A DNA stretch of 64,000 bases from Duganella sp. SG902 (GTDB taxonomy: Bacteria; Pseudomonadota; Gammaproteobacteria; Burkholderiales; Burkholderiaceae_D). Shown here piece by piece: positions 1 through 9,100 of this stretch. Every line of letters starts with the position of its first letter. Position 1 is the stretch's first letter. The stretch covers positions 372,001 through 436,000 of the forward strand of contig NZ_JABMJK010000005.1 of NCBI RefSeq assembly GCF_013376005.1. The letters run 5' to 3'. Below the pieces are notes generated by a model. The model did no database searches and was not told the DNA's origin. It saw only the letters and a list, made by a program, of their open reading frames with translations. Both the position numbers and the translations under genes were made by a program.

Positions 1-168
1 CACGCCCAGTTCGCCCATCTTGCGCCACAGGTCCATCGGGAACTGGTCGCTGCGGTCGATCTCGGCCGCGCGCGGGGCGATCTCGGCGGCGGCGAACTGC
101 TGCACGGCCTCGCGCAGCGCGGCGATGTCCTCGCCATGGTCAAAGGTCAGGCCTGGGAGATGGAGCAT
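1..168 (-). CDS. ivd: Isovaleryl-CoA dehydrogenase, N-terminal fragment (runs off the window)
   Basis: The first 56 codons of an acyl-CoA dehydrogenase, reading leftward off the window edge. The start ATG is at 168-166 and the protein begins MLHLPGLTFDHGEDIAALRE. Then comes the helical N-terminal acyl-CoA dehydrogenase domain, with the family-typical run IAPRAAEIDRSDQFP. In the leucine/isovalerate pathway this FAD enzyme oxidises isovaleryl-CoA to 3-methylcrotonyl-CoA. The assignment to isovaleryl-CoA rather than another acyl-CoA rests on the opening residues and on the adjacent upstream liuR gene with its operator, which is the classic liu layout. The catalytic region lies outside the window, so substrate specificity cannot be confirmed from these residues alone. 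Confidence 0.8.
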   Translation of the reverse strand, partial: MLHLPGLTFDHGEDIAALREAVQQFAAAEIAPRAAEIDRSDQFPMDLWRKMGELGV

Positions 169-217
169 GTCTTCCTCTATTCTTTATGGATTTGAAGCGG
201 CCATGATACGCCGATGT

Positions 218-235
218 GACGTTAACGTAAACGTC
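218..235. promoter_or_regulatory. LiuR-type operator upstream of ivd
   Basis: The segment GACGTTAACGTAAACGTC is a near-palindrome of ACGT half sites. It lies 50 bp upstream of the ivd start and overlaps the last codon of liuR. Its complement shares the core GTTTACGTYAACGTCA with a second site upstream of liuR at 640-657. LiuR regulators of the MerR family are known to bind TTTACGT-type palindromes in front of liu genes. Binding here is inferred from the repeat and the context. Confidence 0.7.
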
Positions 236-623
236 AAGCGGCGTTCTGCGCGGCCAGCAGGCGTTTGCACTCGTCTTCGTGGGCCTGGATCTCGGCCAGC
301 GACATTTCGATGTCCTCGCGCTGCTGCTCCAGCGTCTCGCGGTGCTGGGCCAGCACGGTCAGGAAGCGGTGCATCTGCGCCACCGAGTCCTTGGGCGTTT
401 CGTACATGTCGACCAGGCTCTTGATCTCGGCCAGCGACAGGCCGAGGCGCTTGCCGCGCAGGGTCAGTTTCAGGCGCGTGCGGTCGCGCCCGGTGTAGAC
501 GCGGTTGCGGCCGCCGGCGCCCTCGCGTGATGGGCTCAGCAGGCCCTGGTCCTCGTAGAAGCGGATGGCGCGGGCCGTGATGTCGAATTCGCGGGCCAGT
601 TCGGTAATGGTGTAGGTGGACAT
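234..623 (-). CDS. liuR: MerR-family transcriptional regulator LiuR
   Basis: A 129-aa MerR-family protein. The N-terminal winged helix-turn-helix reads YTITELAREFDITARAIRFY and is followed by EDQGLLSPSR, typical of MerR recognition helices. Residues 75-125 form the long dimerisation coiled coil. No cysteine cluster for metal binding is present, which separates it from CueR/MerR metal sensors. It sits directly upstream of isovaleryl-CoA dehydrogenase on the same strand, and both genes carry the same ACGT-rich operator. This supports LiuR, the regulator of leucine and isovalerate catabolism. Its effector is thought to be a pathway acyl-CoA, which is family knowledge and not visible here. Confidence 0.88.
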   Translation of the reverse strand: MSTYTITELAREFDITARAIRFYEDQGLLSPSREGAGGRNRVYTGRDRTRLKLTLRGKRLGLSLAEIKSLVDMYETPKDSVAQMHRFLTVLAQHRETLEQQREDIEMSLAEIQAHEDECKRLLAAQNAA

Positions 624-639
624 GTTTTTGATGGATTTC

Positions 640-657
640 CGTTTACGTCAACGTCAA
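640..657. promoter_or_regulatory. LiuR-type operator upstream of liuR
   Basis: CGTTTACGTCAACGTCAAG begins about 17 bp before the liuR start codon. It matches the complement of the site at 218-235 over 15 of 16 core positions. The position suggests autoregulation of liuR in addition to control of ivd. Confidence 0.65.
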
Positions 658-926
658 GCCATTGTAGCGCGAAACCCACCGTCAAACGTAGAGTTGGTGG
701 CACAAGGTGACTGGCGGGCACGCGTAATGGTATCGTGCGACGTGAAACGCGACGCGGCAGCATGATGGCCATCCACACTTCGGGGCCGAATAAAATTCGC
801 CCGGGAATTCCGCCGGCGTCCGCCCCGACAGAGGATAGAATGTTAATTATAAAATCCCATGATGTCACGATTCCGGCCCGCTTCGCAGAGACTGACTTTC
901 ATGGCGCAACGTGAAATAGTTCAATT
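658..926. other. Intergenic region between liuR and the XRE gene
   Basis: About 270 bp between two divergently transcribed regulators. No coding potential with a plausible start was found. It becomes AT-rich just before the XRE gene (TTAATTATAAAAT at about 842-854), probably the promoter of that gene, but no convincing -35/-10 pair could be fixed. Confidence 0.4.
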
Positions 927-1334
927 ATGAATTCCTCTAATGAACGCGAAAGCTTTAGCCAACGCCTGCAACAGGCCCTCAAGAACGCCCACTACTCGCC
1001 CGACAGTCCGACCCGGTTGGCGCGCGAATTCAACATCCGTTTCGACGGCCGGCCGATTACCGTGCACGCGGCCCGGAAATGGCTGGTAGGCGAGGCGATT
1101 CCGACCCAGGAGAAGCTGCGCATGATCGCCCAATGGCTGGGCGTCCCGGCGGAATGGTTGCGTTTTGGCGGCCCCGAAGATGGCGCGCCGAATGGCGACA
1201 ACGCCGGTGGCGTGTCGCGCTTCGAGTCGGCCGACGTCAAGCTGATCGCCGATTTGCAGCGCCTGGACGAGCACCACCGCCAGATCGCCCGCGAATTTAT
1301 CCGCATGCTGGTGCGCGTCAACTACCAAAAGTAG
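927..1334 (+). CDS. XRE-like helix-turn-helix regulator
   Basis: A 135-aa protein with a lambda-repressor-like HTH in residues 7-75. It opens with SFSQRLQQALKNAHY and continues with SPTRLAREFNIRF, then VHAARKWLVGEAIPTQEKL, the usual positions of the HTH helices and the following helix. Residues 76-100 are a polar linker, and the C-terminal 35 residues form one helix (DLQRLDEHHRQIAREFIRML) likely to mediate dimerisation. Proteins of this architecture are common as stand-alone regulators in Oxalobacteraceae. No target can be named: the gene is flanked by liuR on the other strand and an unrelated small gene downstream. A terminator follows at 1440. Confidence 0.7.
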   Translation: MNSSNERESFSQRLQQALKNAHYSPDSPTRLAREFNIRFDGRPITVHAARKWLVGEAIPTQEKLRMIAQWLGVPAEWLRFGGPEDGAPNGDNAGGVSRFESADVKLIADLQRLDEHHRQIAREFIRMLVRVNYQK

Positions 1335-1439
1335 TTATTTTTACGTAGTACTACGCAGAAATGTGGACTGCGGCGGCGTCCGGTGGCGCCGCATATTCGT
1401 TAAACCAGGTTCAGGATTCGCCGGTTTTTGTTTGGAGCG

Positions 1440-1470
1440 GGGCGCGCCCAGGGCGGCGCCCTTTTTATTT
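1440..1470 (+). terminator. Rho-independent terminator after the XRE gene
   Basis: GGGCGC (1440-1445) pairs with GCGCCC (1456-1461) around a GC-rich loop and is followed by TTTTTATTTT. It lies about 105 bp after the XRE stop codon and before the next small gene. Confidence 0.7.
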
Positions 1471-1552
1471 TCGCCACCTTTGCGAAATGTCATGGTCCCG
1501 ACACGGATTTCAGGCACAATAGGGCAGAACCTACTTTTCGGGGAGTCACGCT

Positions 1553-1735
1553 TTGAGCCGTTTGATGAAAAGCAATTACAGCAACGCCGCCCAGCTGAAG
1601 GATTTGATGACCGCCCCGCCCATGAGCGCCGCCCAGCACGCCGAAGTGATGCGCAAGCGCATCGCCCAGCGCCGCATGGTGGAAGAAGCCCGTGAACTGA
1701 AGCGCGCCGTCAGCTCCTACGACGACAAGCGTTAA
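1553..1735 (+). CDS. Small basic protein of unknown function
   Basis: A 60-residue reading frame from a TTG at 1553, or 56 residues from the ATG at 1565. A GGGGAG Shine-Dalgarno at about 1540 fits the TTG start better. The protein is helical and charged: the middle reads AAQLKDLMTAPPMSAAQHAEVM, and the end carries KRIAQRRMVEEARELKRAVSSY. It contains no cysteines, no membrane segment and no known motif. A terminator upstream and an own ribosome-binding site suggest a separate transcript. It converges on ubiX, whose stop codon is 3 bp away. I do not recognise the family. Confidence 0.5.
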   Translation: MSRLMKSNYSNAAQLKDLMTAPPMSAAQHAEVMRKRIAQRRMVEEARELKRAVSSYDDKR

Positions 1736-1738
1736 GGG

Positions 1739-2344
1739 TTAAGCGTCAGGCGCTGCCGCCGGCGCGCCTTTCATGCCCGCCCAGCGCGGCGCCAGCGCGT
1801 GTTCGATGCCGAACAGATCGAGCACGCGGGCGACCGTGTGGTCGACCATCTCCGCGATGGTGGTGGGGTTGTGGTAGAAGCTGGGCAGCGGCGGGAAGAT
1901 AATCCCGCCCATTTCCGTGACCGCCGTCATATTGCGCAGGTGCGCCAGGTTGAACGGGGTCTCCCGCACCATCAGCACCAGCCGGCGGCGCTCCTTGAGC
2001 ACCACGTCGGCCGCGCGCGCGATCAGATTGTCGGACAGGCCGTGCGCCACCGACGCCAATGTTTTCATCGAGCAGGGAGCGATCACCATGCCGTCGCTCT
2101 GGAACGAGCCGCTGGCGATGGCGGCGCCGACGTCGCGCACCTTGTGCACCACGTGGGCCAGCGCTTCCACTTCACGCCGCTGCAAGCCGGTTTCCTGGTG
2201 CAGGGTGAGGACCGCGGCGTCGGAGAGCACCAGATGCGTCTCCATGCCGGGCAGATGTTGCAAATGTTGCAGCAGACGCACGCCATACACCGCGCCGGTG
2301 GCGCCGGTGATGGCGATGACTATCCGCCGCGGGCGATCAGACAT
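1739..2344 (-). CDS. ubiX: Flavin prenyltransferase UbiX
   Basis: A 201-aa member of the UbiX/Pad1 flavoprotein family. It attaches dimethylallyl phosphate to FMN to make prenylated FMN, the cofactor of the ubiquinone decarboxylase UbiD. The Rossmann-like N-terminus reads [19 protein letters not shown], the FMN phosphate loop. The middle segment [20 protein letters not shown] contains the flavin-contact serine/cysteine patch, and the C-terminal part [17 protein letters not shown] is the family signature that binds the prenyl phosphate. Length is normal. Its start overlaps the end of grxD by 8 bp, so the two genes are translated from one message. Confidence 0.92.
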   Translation of the reverse strand: MSDRPRRIVIAITGATGAVYGVRLLQHLQHLPGMETHLVLSDAAVLTLHQETGLQRREVEALAHVVHKVRDVGAAIASGSFQSDGMVIAPCSMKTLASVAHGLSDNLIARAADVVLKERRRLVLMVRETPFNLAHLRNMTAVTEMGGIIFPPLPSFYHNPTTIAEMVDHTVARVLDLFGIEHALAPRWAGMKGAPAAAPDA

Positions 2345-2651
2345 TCTGCAGCAGGGCTTTCAGCTCGCCGGATTCAAACATTTCGCCCATGATGTCCGAA
2401 CCGCCGACGAACTCGCCGCGCACGTACAGTTGCGGAATGGTGGGCCAGTTCGAGTAGTCCTTGATGCCCTGGCGCACTTCCGGATCTTCCAGCACGTTGA
2501 CGGTGGCAATGTTTTCGACGCCGCACGCTTTCAGGATCTGGATGGCGCGGCCGGAAAAGCCGCATTGCGGGAACTGGGCGGTGCCCTTCATGAACAGCAC
2601 CACCGGGGTGTTGGTCACGGTTTCTTTGATCCAGGTTTGTACGTCGCTCAT
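2337..2651 (-). CDS. grxD: Monothiol glutaredoxin, Grx4 type
   Basis: A 104-aa glutaredoxin-fold protein with the monothiol active site CGFS ([11 protein letters not shown], residues about 29-39). It also has the glutathione-binding [19 protein letters not shown] segment that defines the Grx4/Grx5 class. These proteins bind a [2Fe-2S] cluster with glutathione as ligand and act in iron-sulfur trafficking, often with BolA partners; a BolA/IbaG gene lies elsewhere in this window at 24590. Length is that of single-domain Grx4. It is the first gene of a two-gene unit with ubiX. Confidence 0.93.
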   Translation of the reverse strand: MSDVQTWIKETVTNTPVVLFMKGTAQFPQCGFSGRAIQILKACGVENIATVNVLEDPEVRQGIKDYSNWPTIPQLYVRGEFVGGSDIMGEMFESGELKALLQNV

Positions 2652-2716
2652 AGCTGCCTCTAGGGTGTAAAGATGTGGAATACCGGCATTTTATAAGAAA
2701 TGCGCCCACCACGTAT

Positions 2717-2744
2717 TTGACGCCGCAAAAAATTGCGGTACTAT
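2717..2744 (+). promoter_or_regulatory. Promoter of the PadR operon
   Basis: TTGACG (2717-2722) and TACTAT (2739-2744) are separated by 16 bp, a good sigma-70 match. The predicted transcription start lies inside the palindromic operator that follows directly. Confidence 0.6.
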
Positions 2745-2745
2745 T

Positions 2746-2770
2746 CGCTATATCGACACCCGATATAGCG
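2746..2770. promoter_or_regulatory. Perfect palindromic operator of the PadR regulator
   Basis: CGCTATATCG (2746-2755) and CGATATAGCG (2761-2770) form a perfect 10-bp inverted repeat around a 5-bp spacer. A further half site CGATATA lies at about 2777-2783, touching the start codon. It lies between the -10 box and the padR start, the expected place for an autorepressor operator. PadR proteins usually bind AT-rich dyads of this form. Confidence 0.75.
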
Positions 2771-2781
2771 AAACACGATAT

Positions 2782-3102
2782 ATGCCCGATCCCGGCCGCT
2801 ACCTGCCGCTGTCCGAAGCGACGTTTTACGTGATGCTGGCCCTGAGCCAGCAAGCGCTGCACGGCTACGCCATCATGCAGCAGGCGGAAACGCTGAGCGC
2901 GGGCAGCCTGACGCTGGGGCCGGGCACGCTGTACGGCATTTTCGCGACCCTGGAAAAGCAGGCGCTGATCGTCAAGGTGGCGGAGGAAGAGCGGCGCAAG
3001 ATCTATGCGCTGACGGAATTGGGGCGCTCGGTATTGGCCGAGCAAGTGCGCCGGCTGGAAATCATGGTCAGCAGCGCGGCGCGATTGAAGGGGACGCGAT
3101 GA
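2782..3102 (+). CDS. PadR-family transcriptional regulator
   Basis: A 106-aa PadR winged-helix protein. The opening LSEATFYVMLALSQQALHGYAIMQ matches the PadR N-terminal helices, including the conserved HGY. GTLYGIFATLEKQALIV is the recognition helix and wing, and the final residues form the short dimerisation helix of PadR subfamily 2. Such proteins repress adjacent membrane or detoxification genes and are released by small ligands. It overlaps the next gene by ATGA, so it is co-translated with a DUF2812 membrane protein, a pairing often seen for PadR. A perfect palindrome in its promoter suggests autorepression. Confidence 0.88.
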   Translation: MPDPGRYLPLSEATFYVMLALSQQALHGYAIMQQAETLSAGSLTLGPGTLYGIFATLEKQALIVKVAEEERRKIYALTELGRSVLAEQVRRLEIMVSSAARLKGTR

Positions 3103-3617
3103 AGAAATTCAAGCTGTGGTTTTCCTGGCAGGATGAGCGGCACGGCGCGTGGCTGCAGCACATGGCGGCCAAGGGATGGCATTTGCGCGCGGCGAGCGTA
3201 TTCGATGTTTATACCTTTGAGCGTGGCGCCCCGGCCGAGGTCGCGTATCGCTGGGATCTATGGCCCAACAAGTTCGAGCCTGACTACCGCCGCCTGCTGG
3301 AGGACGCCGGCTGGGAATATGTCGCGGCCCATGGCGGCTGGCATTGCTGGCGCAAGCCGATCGAGGGCGGCAGGGTGCCGGAAATCTTCACCGATCCAGC
3401 CGAGAAACTGCGCAAATACCGGCGCCTGATGGTCCCGTGCGTGGCGCTGGCGGCGGTGCAAGCATTGCTGCTGTTGCAGCGGACCGACTGGGGCCGCGCG
3501 CCGTCGGCGCTGTCGGCGCTGAACTGGGTGGCGCTGGTCTTCGGCGCGGTGGCCGCCTACAGCGCCGTGCAACTGGGGCGGCGCATCGCCGCCCTCAAGT
3601 CCCACGCCGCCGCTTAA
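3099..3617 (+). CDS. DUF2812 domain membrane protein
   Basis: A 172-aa protein. Residues 1-95 match the DUF2812 pattern, with [25 protein letters not shown] and the aromatic cluster [26 protein letters not shown]. Residues 108-125 and 140-160 are hydrophobic and likely form two membrane helices near the C-terminus. The function of DUF2812 is unknown. Across bacteria it is recurrently encoded next to PadR regulators, as here, where the start codon overlaps the regulator's stop codon. I infer a membrane protein under PadR control. Its 3' end overlaps the convergent tex gene by 4 bp. Confidence 0.75.
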   Translation: MKKFKLWFSWQDERHGAWLQHMAAKGWHLRAASVFDVYTFERGAPAEVAYRWDLWPNKFEPDYRRLLEDAGWEYVAAHGGWHCWRKPIEGGRVPEIFTDPAEKLRKYRRLMVPCVALAAVQALLLLQRTDWGRAPSALSALNWVALVFGAVAAYSAVQLGRRIAALKSHAAA

Positions 3618-5962
3618 CCGCGCAGCTTGGCGAAGGCGGCCGCCATGCTGCCGCCCATCGCAGGCTCGCGGGCCTGCTGTTTTTGCTGCTGGCCCATGGC
3701 GCGGCGGTCACCGCGGTCGCCGCGCTGCTGCGGCTGCGAACCGGCTTGCGGCGCGCTGTCGGTCAGACGCATGGTCAGGGCGATGCGCTTGCGCTTCTCG
3801 TCCACCTCCAGCACCTTGACCTTGACCACCTGGCCGGCCTTGACCACGGTGTGCGGGTCCTTGACGAAGGTGTTGGACAGGGCCGAGATGTGCACCAGCC
3901 CGTCCTGATGCACGCCGATGTCGACGAACGCGCCAAACGCGGCCACGTTGGTCACCACGCCTTCCAGGATCATGTCCGGACGCAGGTCTTTGATTTCCTC
4001 CACGCCTTCCTTGAAGGTGGCGGTGGTGAATTCCGGACGCGGGTCGCGGCCCGGCTTTTCCAGTTCCTTGAGGATGTCGGTGATGGTCGGCACGCCGAAC
4101 TTGTCGTCGGCGTACTTGGCCGGTTGCAGGCGCTTGATCAGGGTGCTGTCGCCGATCACGGACTTGATGTCCTTCTGGATGTCGGCCAGGATTTTTTCCA
4201 CCACCGGGTAGGATTCCGGGTGCACCGCCGAGGCGTCCAGCGGGTTCTCGCCGTTCATCACGCGCAGGAAGCCGGCGGCTTGCTCAAAGGTCTTGTCGCC
4301 CAGGCGCGGCACCGACTTCAGCGCGGCGCGCGAGGTGAAGGCGCCCTTCAGGTCGCGGTAGGACACGATCGCCTGCGCCACCGAACTCGACAGGCCCGAC
4401 ACGCGCGCCAGCAGCGGCGCCGAGGCGGTGTTGACGTCCACGCCGACCGCGTTCACGCAATCCTCGACCACCGCATCCAGCGTGCGCGCCAGCTGGGTCT
4501 GCGAAACGTCGTGCTGGTACTGGCCGACGCCGATCGATTTCGGATCGATCTTCACCAGCTCGGCCAGCGGGTCCTGCAGGCGGCGCGCGATCGAGACCGC
4601 ACCGCGCAGCGACACGTCCATGTCCGGCAACTCTTTCGAAGCGTATTCGGAAGCCGAATACACCGACGCGCCCGCCTCGGACACGACGATCTTGTTCATT
4701 TTTTGCTCGGGGAAGCGCTTGAGCAGGTCCTGCGCCAGCTTGTCGGTCTCGCGCGAGGCGGTGCCGTTGCCGATCGAAATCAGCGACACGTTGTGCTTCA
4801 TGGCCAGCTTGCCCAGCGTGTGCAGCGAGCCCTCCCAGTCGTTCTTCGGCTGGTGCGGATAAATCACGGCGGTATCGACCACCTTGCCGGTGGCGTCGAC
4901 CACCGCCACCTTGACGCCGGTGCGCAGGCCCGGGTCCAGGCCCATGGTGGCGCGCTGGCCGGCCGGGGCCGCCAGCAGCAAGGCTTTCAAATTGGTAGCG
5001 AAGACGTTGATGGCTTCCAGCTCGGATTTCTCGCGCAGGGCGCCCATCAGTTCGGTGTCGAGGTGCATGAAGCTCTTCACGCGCCAGGTCCAGCGCGCGG
5101 TGTCGGACAGCCACTTGTCGGCCGGGCGGCCGGCGTTCTTGATGCCGAAACGGGCGGCGATGCGGCTCTCGCACGGGTTGTGCGGCGCGTCCCACTTCGG
5201 TTTTTCCGGCTCGGTGTCGAGGCGCAGCGCCACGTCCAGGATGCCCTCGCGGCGGCCTCGCATCAGCGCCAGCGCGCGGTGCGACGGCACGCTGGCCAGC
5301 GGCTCGGAATAATCGAAGTAATCGGCGAACTTTTCGCCCTCTTCTTGCTTGCCTTCAATAACTTTCGATTCCACAATGCCATGCTCTTGCACATATTCGC
5401 GCAAGGATTGCAGCAGGGTGGCGTCCTCGGCGAAGCGTTCCATCAGGATCTGGCGCGCGCCGTCCAGCGCGGCCTTGGTGTCGGCCACGCCCGGATTGTT
5501 GCCGTCGGCGGTGGTGAACGCCTCGCGCAGGTATTTGGCGGCCTCGGTTTCCGGGTTCAGTTCGGGGTTGGCCAGCAGGTCGTCGGCCAGCGGCGCCAGG
5601 CCGGCCTCGATGGCGATCTGGGCCTTGGTGCGGCGTTTTTGCTTATATGGAAGATATAAGTCTTCCAGGCGGGTCTTGTCTTCCGCGTGCATGACAGCAT
5701 CTAACAGCTCTGGTGTCATCTTGTTTTGCTCGGTGATCGATGCCACGATACTGGCGCGGCGGTCTTCCAGCTCGCGCAGGTAGCGCAGGCGCTCCTCGAG
5801 CAGACGCAGCTGGGTGTCATCCAGGCCCCCGGTCGCCTCTTTACGATAGCGGGCGATGAAGGGAACGGTGGCGCCTTCGTCCAACAGGGCGATGGCGGCG
5901 GCGACCTGGGCCGGCTTGGCGGACAGTTCCAGGGCGAGACGTTGTTCGATGGAAGGCAACAT
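3614..5962 (-). CDS. tex: Tex-family RNA-binding transcription accessory protein
   Basis: A 782-aa protein if started at the ATG at 5962, which has AGGAA about 9 bp upstream; an upstream in-frame ATG lacks support. Domains in order: the helical Tex N-terminal region ([21 protein letters not shown], then [16 protein letters not shown]), a YqgF/RNase H-like domain around residues 320-450 ([18 protein letters not shown]), helix-hairpin-helix motifs around 490-560, and a C-terminal S1 RNA-binding domain ([19 protein letters not shown]) near 640-710. The tail is rich in Gln, Arg and Gly. Tex-family proteins bind nucleic acid and affect transcription of toxin and stress genes. Length is typical. 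Confidence 0.95.
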   Translation of the reverse strand: MLPSIEQRLALELSAKPAQVAAAIALLDEGATVPFIARYRKEATGGLDDTQLRLLEERLRYLRELEDRRASIVASITEQNKMTPELLDAVMHAEDKTRLEDLYLPYKQKRRTKAQIAIEAGLAPLADDLLANPELNPETEAAKYLREAFTTADGNNPGVADTKAALDGARQILMERFAEDATLLQSLREYVQEHGIVESKVIEGKQEEGEKFADYFDYSEPLASVPSHRALALMRGRREGILDVALRLDTEPEKPKWDAPHNPCESRIAARFGIKNAGRPADKWLSDTARWTWRVKSFMHLDTELMGALREKSELEAINVFATNLKALLLAAPAGQRATMGLDPGLRTGVKVAVVDATGKVVDTAVIYPHQPKNDWEGSLHTLGKLAMKHNVSLISIGNGTASRETDKLAQDLLKRFPEQKMNKIVVSEAGASVYSASEYASKELPDMDVSLRGAVSIARRLQDPLAELVKIDPKSIGVGQYQHDVSQTQLARTLDAVVEDCVNAVGVDVNTASAPLLARVSGLSSSVAQAIVSYRDLKGAFTSRAALKSVPRLGDKTFEQAAGFLRVMNGENPLDASAVHPESYPVVEKILADIQKDIKSVIGDSTLIKRLQPAKYADDKFGVPTITDILKELEKPGRDPRPEFTTATFKEGVEEIKDLRPDMILEGVVTNVAAFGAFVDIGVHQDGLVHISALSNTFVKDPHTVVKAGQVVKVKVLEVDEKRKRIALTMRLTDSAPQAGSQPQQRGDRGDRRAMGQQQKQQAREPAMGGSMAAAFAKLRG

Positions 5963-6137
5963 GGTGATGATTCCTAGACAGACAAGGCCGGAATAATACG
6001 ACATCGGCGGCCCAAAAGGCCACGAACGTGGGTGCTCCCACTTTGCCGGGCAGTTTTTATAAAGAATTACATGAACACGAACGCTTCAATGGCGGATAAT
6101 ATTGCCTGTTGCCGTTTTTGAACCATCTTGAACAACA

Positions 6138-9100
6138 ATGCGACCTATGGATTTTACCCGCGACGACGCCCCTGCCGCCCCTGCTGCCCCAGCACCGGCC
6201 CCAACGCGCCCTGCGCCGCCCGCGAATCAATTGTCGTACGCTGTCGCCACCTGGCTGCAGCGTGTGGATGCGGCAGCACACCCGAAAGCCAAGCTCACCC
6301 CGCCGCCGGTCGATAACGACCCCAAGCAAACCCAATACAAACTGATCTACGTGATGGCGCCGACCAGCGGCGGCCGCCACGTGGCGCTGTGCCTGTACAA
6401 GGCCCGCCTGCGCCCGAACGGCGACGTGGCGGCGGCCAGCCCGGTCAGCGAAGTGTTTTCGCTGCTGTCGACCCCGCCGAGCTTCATGACCCCGGCCGAC
6501 GAGGACCTGATCCGCTTCTTCGTGGCCATGCGCAGCGGCCAGAATTCCCAGACCGGCTCGGCCACCGAGCCGCGCGGCAAGATCGGCGCGGCGCTGCTGA
6601 ACATGCTGGCCGAGCAGGACAAGCTGCTGTGGGCCAACTCGTGGGCCGACGTCGGCAACGGCCTGGTGTATCCGCTCAAGGGCGGCGTGCTGCGCGAGGC
6701 CAACCTGGCCTGGCGCGAGGAGGGCAAGGGCCTGCGCCTGGGCTGGCAGGTGGCGCCGCCGCCCGGCGCCAAGCACGTCGGCGCCGACCAGGTCGACTAT
6801 ATGCTGCCGACCGATCCGCCGTGGTACATCGATAACCTGTCGTGCGGCGTGTTGCAGCTGAACCAGGGCGGCACCCAGATTCCGCTGGCCGACCTGCAGG
6901 CGCTGGTGGCGCAGGCGCCGTTGCTGACCAACAACGACAAGATGCGCGTGTCGCAGCTGCTGCTGGCGCATGGCCTGCAGGGCCTGATGCCGCTGCCGCA
7001 ACCGCTGCCGCAACGCATCCGCGACGACGTCAAGCCGCGCCCGGTGCTGACGCTGGACGCCGCCATGCTGGCCGACGGCTCGCTGCAGCGCTGGCACGAC
7101 TTCGCCGTGTTGTCCTTCGACTACGACGGCGAGCGCGTGTCCTTCGACCCGTCGCAGCGCGTGGTGCGCCAAAAAGGCGAGGTGACCGAGATCATCCAGC
7201 GCGACAGCGGCGCCGAGGACGACGCGCTGGCGGTCTTGACCGAGCGCCACTTCGTGGCCCCGACCACCCTGCCGTTGAGCAGCGTCAAGGGCGGCCTGCT
7301 GCTGCCCAGCCAGGCCGAGTGGATACGCTTCGCGCGCGACGGCATCAGTGCACTGAAGGAAGCCGGCTGGAAGATTGAAAAGACCGTCAAGTACCGCTAC
7401 GACACGCAGGAAGTCGGCGACTGGTACGCCGAGGTCACGGAAGACGAGGCCGACGGCGGCCATGCCTGGTTCAACCTGGAACTGGGCATCATGGTCGAGC
7501 AGGAGCGCGTGCCGCTGCTGCCGGTGCTGGTGCAACTGATCCGCAACGCCCCCAACGACTTCAATCCGAAAACCATCGCCAACCACGGCGAGGAAGACCA
7601 GATGCTGGCCACGCTGCCGGATGGCAGCCGGGTCGCCCTGCCCTGGGGCCGCGTGCGCCCCATCCTGAACACGCTGGGCGAGTTGTATTTCAGCGACAAG
7701 GTCAAGACCACGCTGCGCATGGCCACGCTGGACGCCGCCCGTCTCGACGAGCTGGCCCGCAACGTGGAGATGGAGTGGACCGGCGGCGCCGAGCTGCGCG
7801 AAATGGGCGCCCGCCTGAACCAGTTCGGCGCGGTCAAGCGCGTGGCCACCCCGGCCGGCCTGCAAGCCACGCTGCGCGACTACCAGACCGACGGTTTGTC
7901 GTGGATGCAATTCCTGCGCGAATACGGCTTCGCCGGCATCCTGGCCGACGACATGGGTCTGGGTAAAACCGTGCAGACGCTGGCCCACATCCTGGTGGAA
8001 AAGGAGGCGGGCCGCCTGACCGCGCCGGCGCTGGTCATCGCGCCGACCAGCCTGATGGGCAACTGGCAGGAAGAGGCGGCGCGCTTCGCGCCCGGCCTGA
8101 AGGTGCTGCTGCTCCAAGGCAAGGACCGCATGGCGCAATTCGATCAGATCGCCGAAGCCGACCTGGTGCTGACCACCTACGCCCTGTTGCCGCGCGACGA
8201 GGAAAAACTGCGCGAGCACGACTTCCACCTGGTCATCCTGGACGAGTCGCACTACATCAAGAATACCCGCTCCAAGGCGGCCCAGAGCGCCGGCCTGCTG
8301 CGCGCGCGTCACCGCCTGTGCCTGTCCGGCACGCCGCTGGAGAACCACCTGGGCGAGCTGTGGTCGCAATTCCACTTCCTGCTGCCGGGCCTGCTGGGCG
8401 ACGAGAAGGGCTTCAACACCGTGTTCCGTCACCCGATCGAGCGCCAGGACGACCCGCTGCGGCGCGCGCTGCTGAACCGCCGCATCAAGCCTTTCCTGTT
8501 GCGCCGGACCAAGGACAGCGTGGCCAAGGAGTTGCCGCCAAAAACCGAAATGGTGCGCAAGGTCGAGCTGACCGGCGCCCAGCGCGACCTGTACGAAACC
8601 GTGCGCCTGGCCATGGACCAGAAAGTGCGCGAGGAAATCGACCGCAAGGGCGTGGCGCGCAGCCAGATCGTGATCCTGGAGGCGCTGCTCAAGCTGCGCC
8701 AGGTGTGCTGCGATCCGCGGCTGGTCAAGTCCACCACCAAGAAACAGCAGCAGGCCGGCTCGGCCAAACTGGCCGACCTGATGCAGATGGTCGAGGACTT
8801 GCTGGAAGAGAAGCGCAAGATTCTGGTGTTCTCGCAGTTCACCAGCATGCTGGAGCTGATCGAGGAGGAACTGGAAGCGCGCGACATCCCGTACGCGCTG
8901 CTGACCGGCGACACCAAGGACCGCAGCGCCCAGGTGGCCGCCTTCCAGCAAGGCGCGGTGCCAATCTTCCTGATTTCGCTGAAAGCCGGCGGCGTCGGCC
9001 TCAACCTGACGGCGGCCGACACCGTGATCCACTACGACCCGTGGTGGAACCCGGCGGCGGAAAACCAGGCCACCGACCGCGCTTGGCGTATCGGCCAGGA

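Noticed and set aside
3344-5659. A 771-codon plus-strand frame over tex and the DUF2812 gene
   Set aside because: Runs across two real genes, low complexity, no ribosome-binding site.
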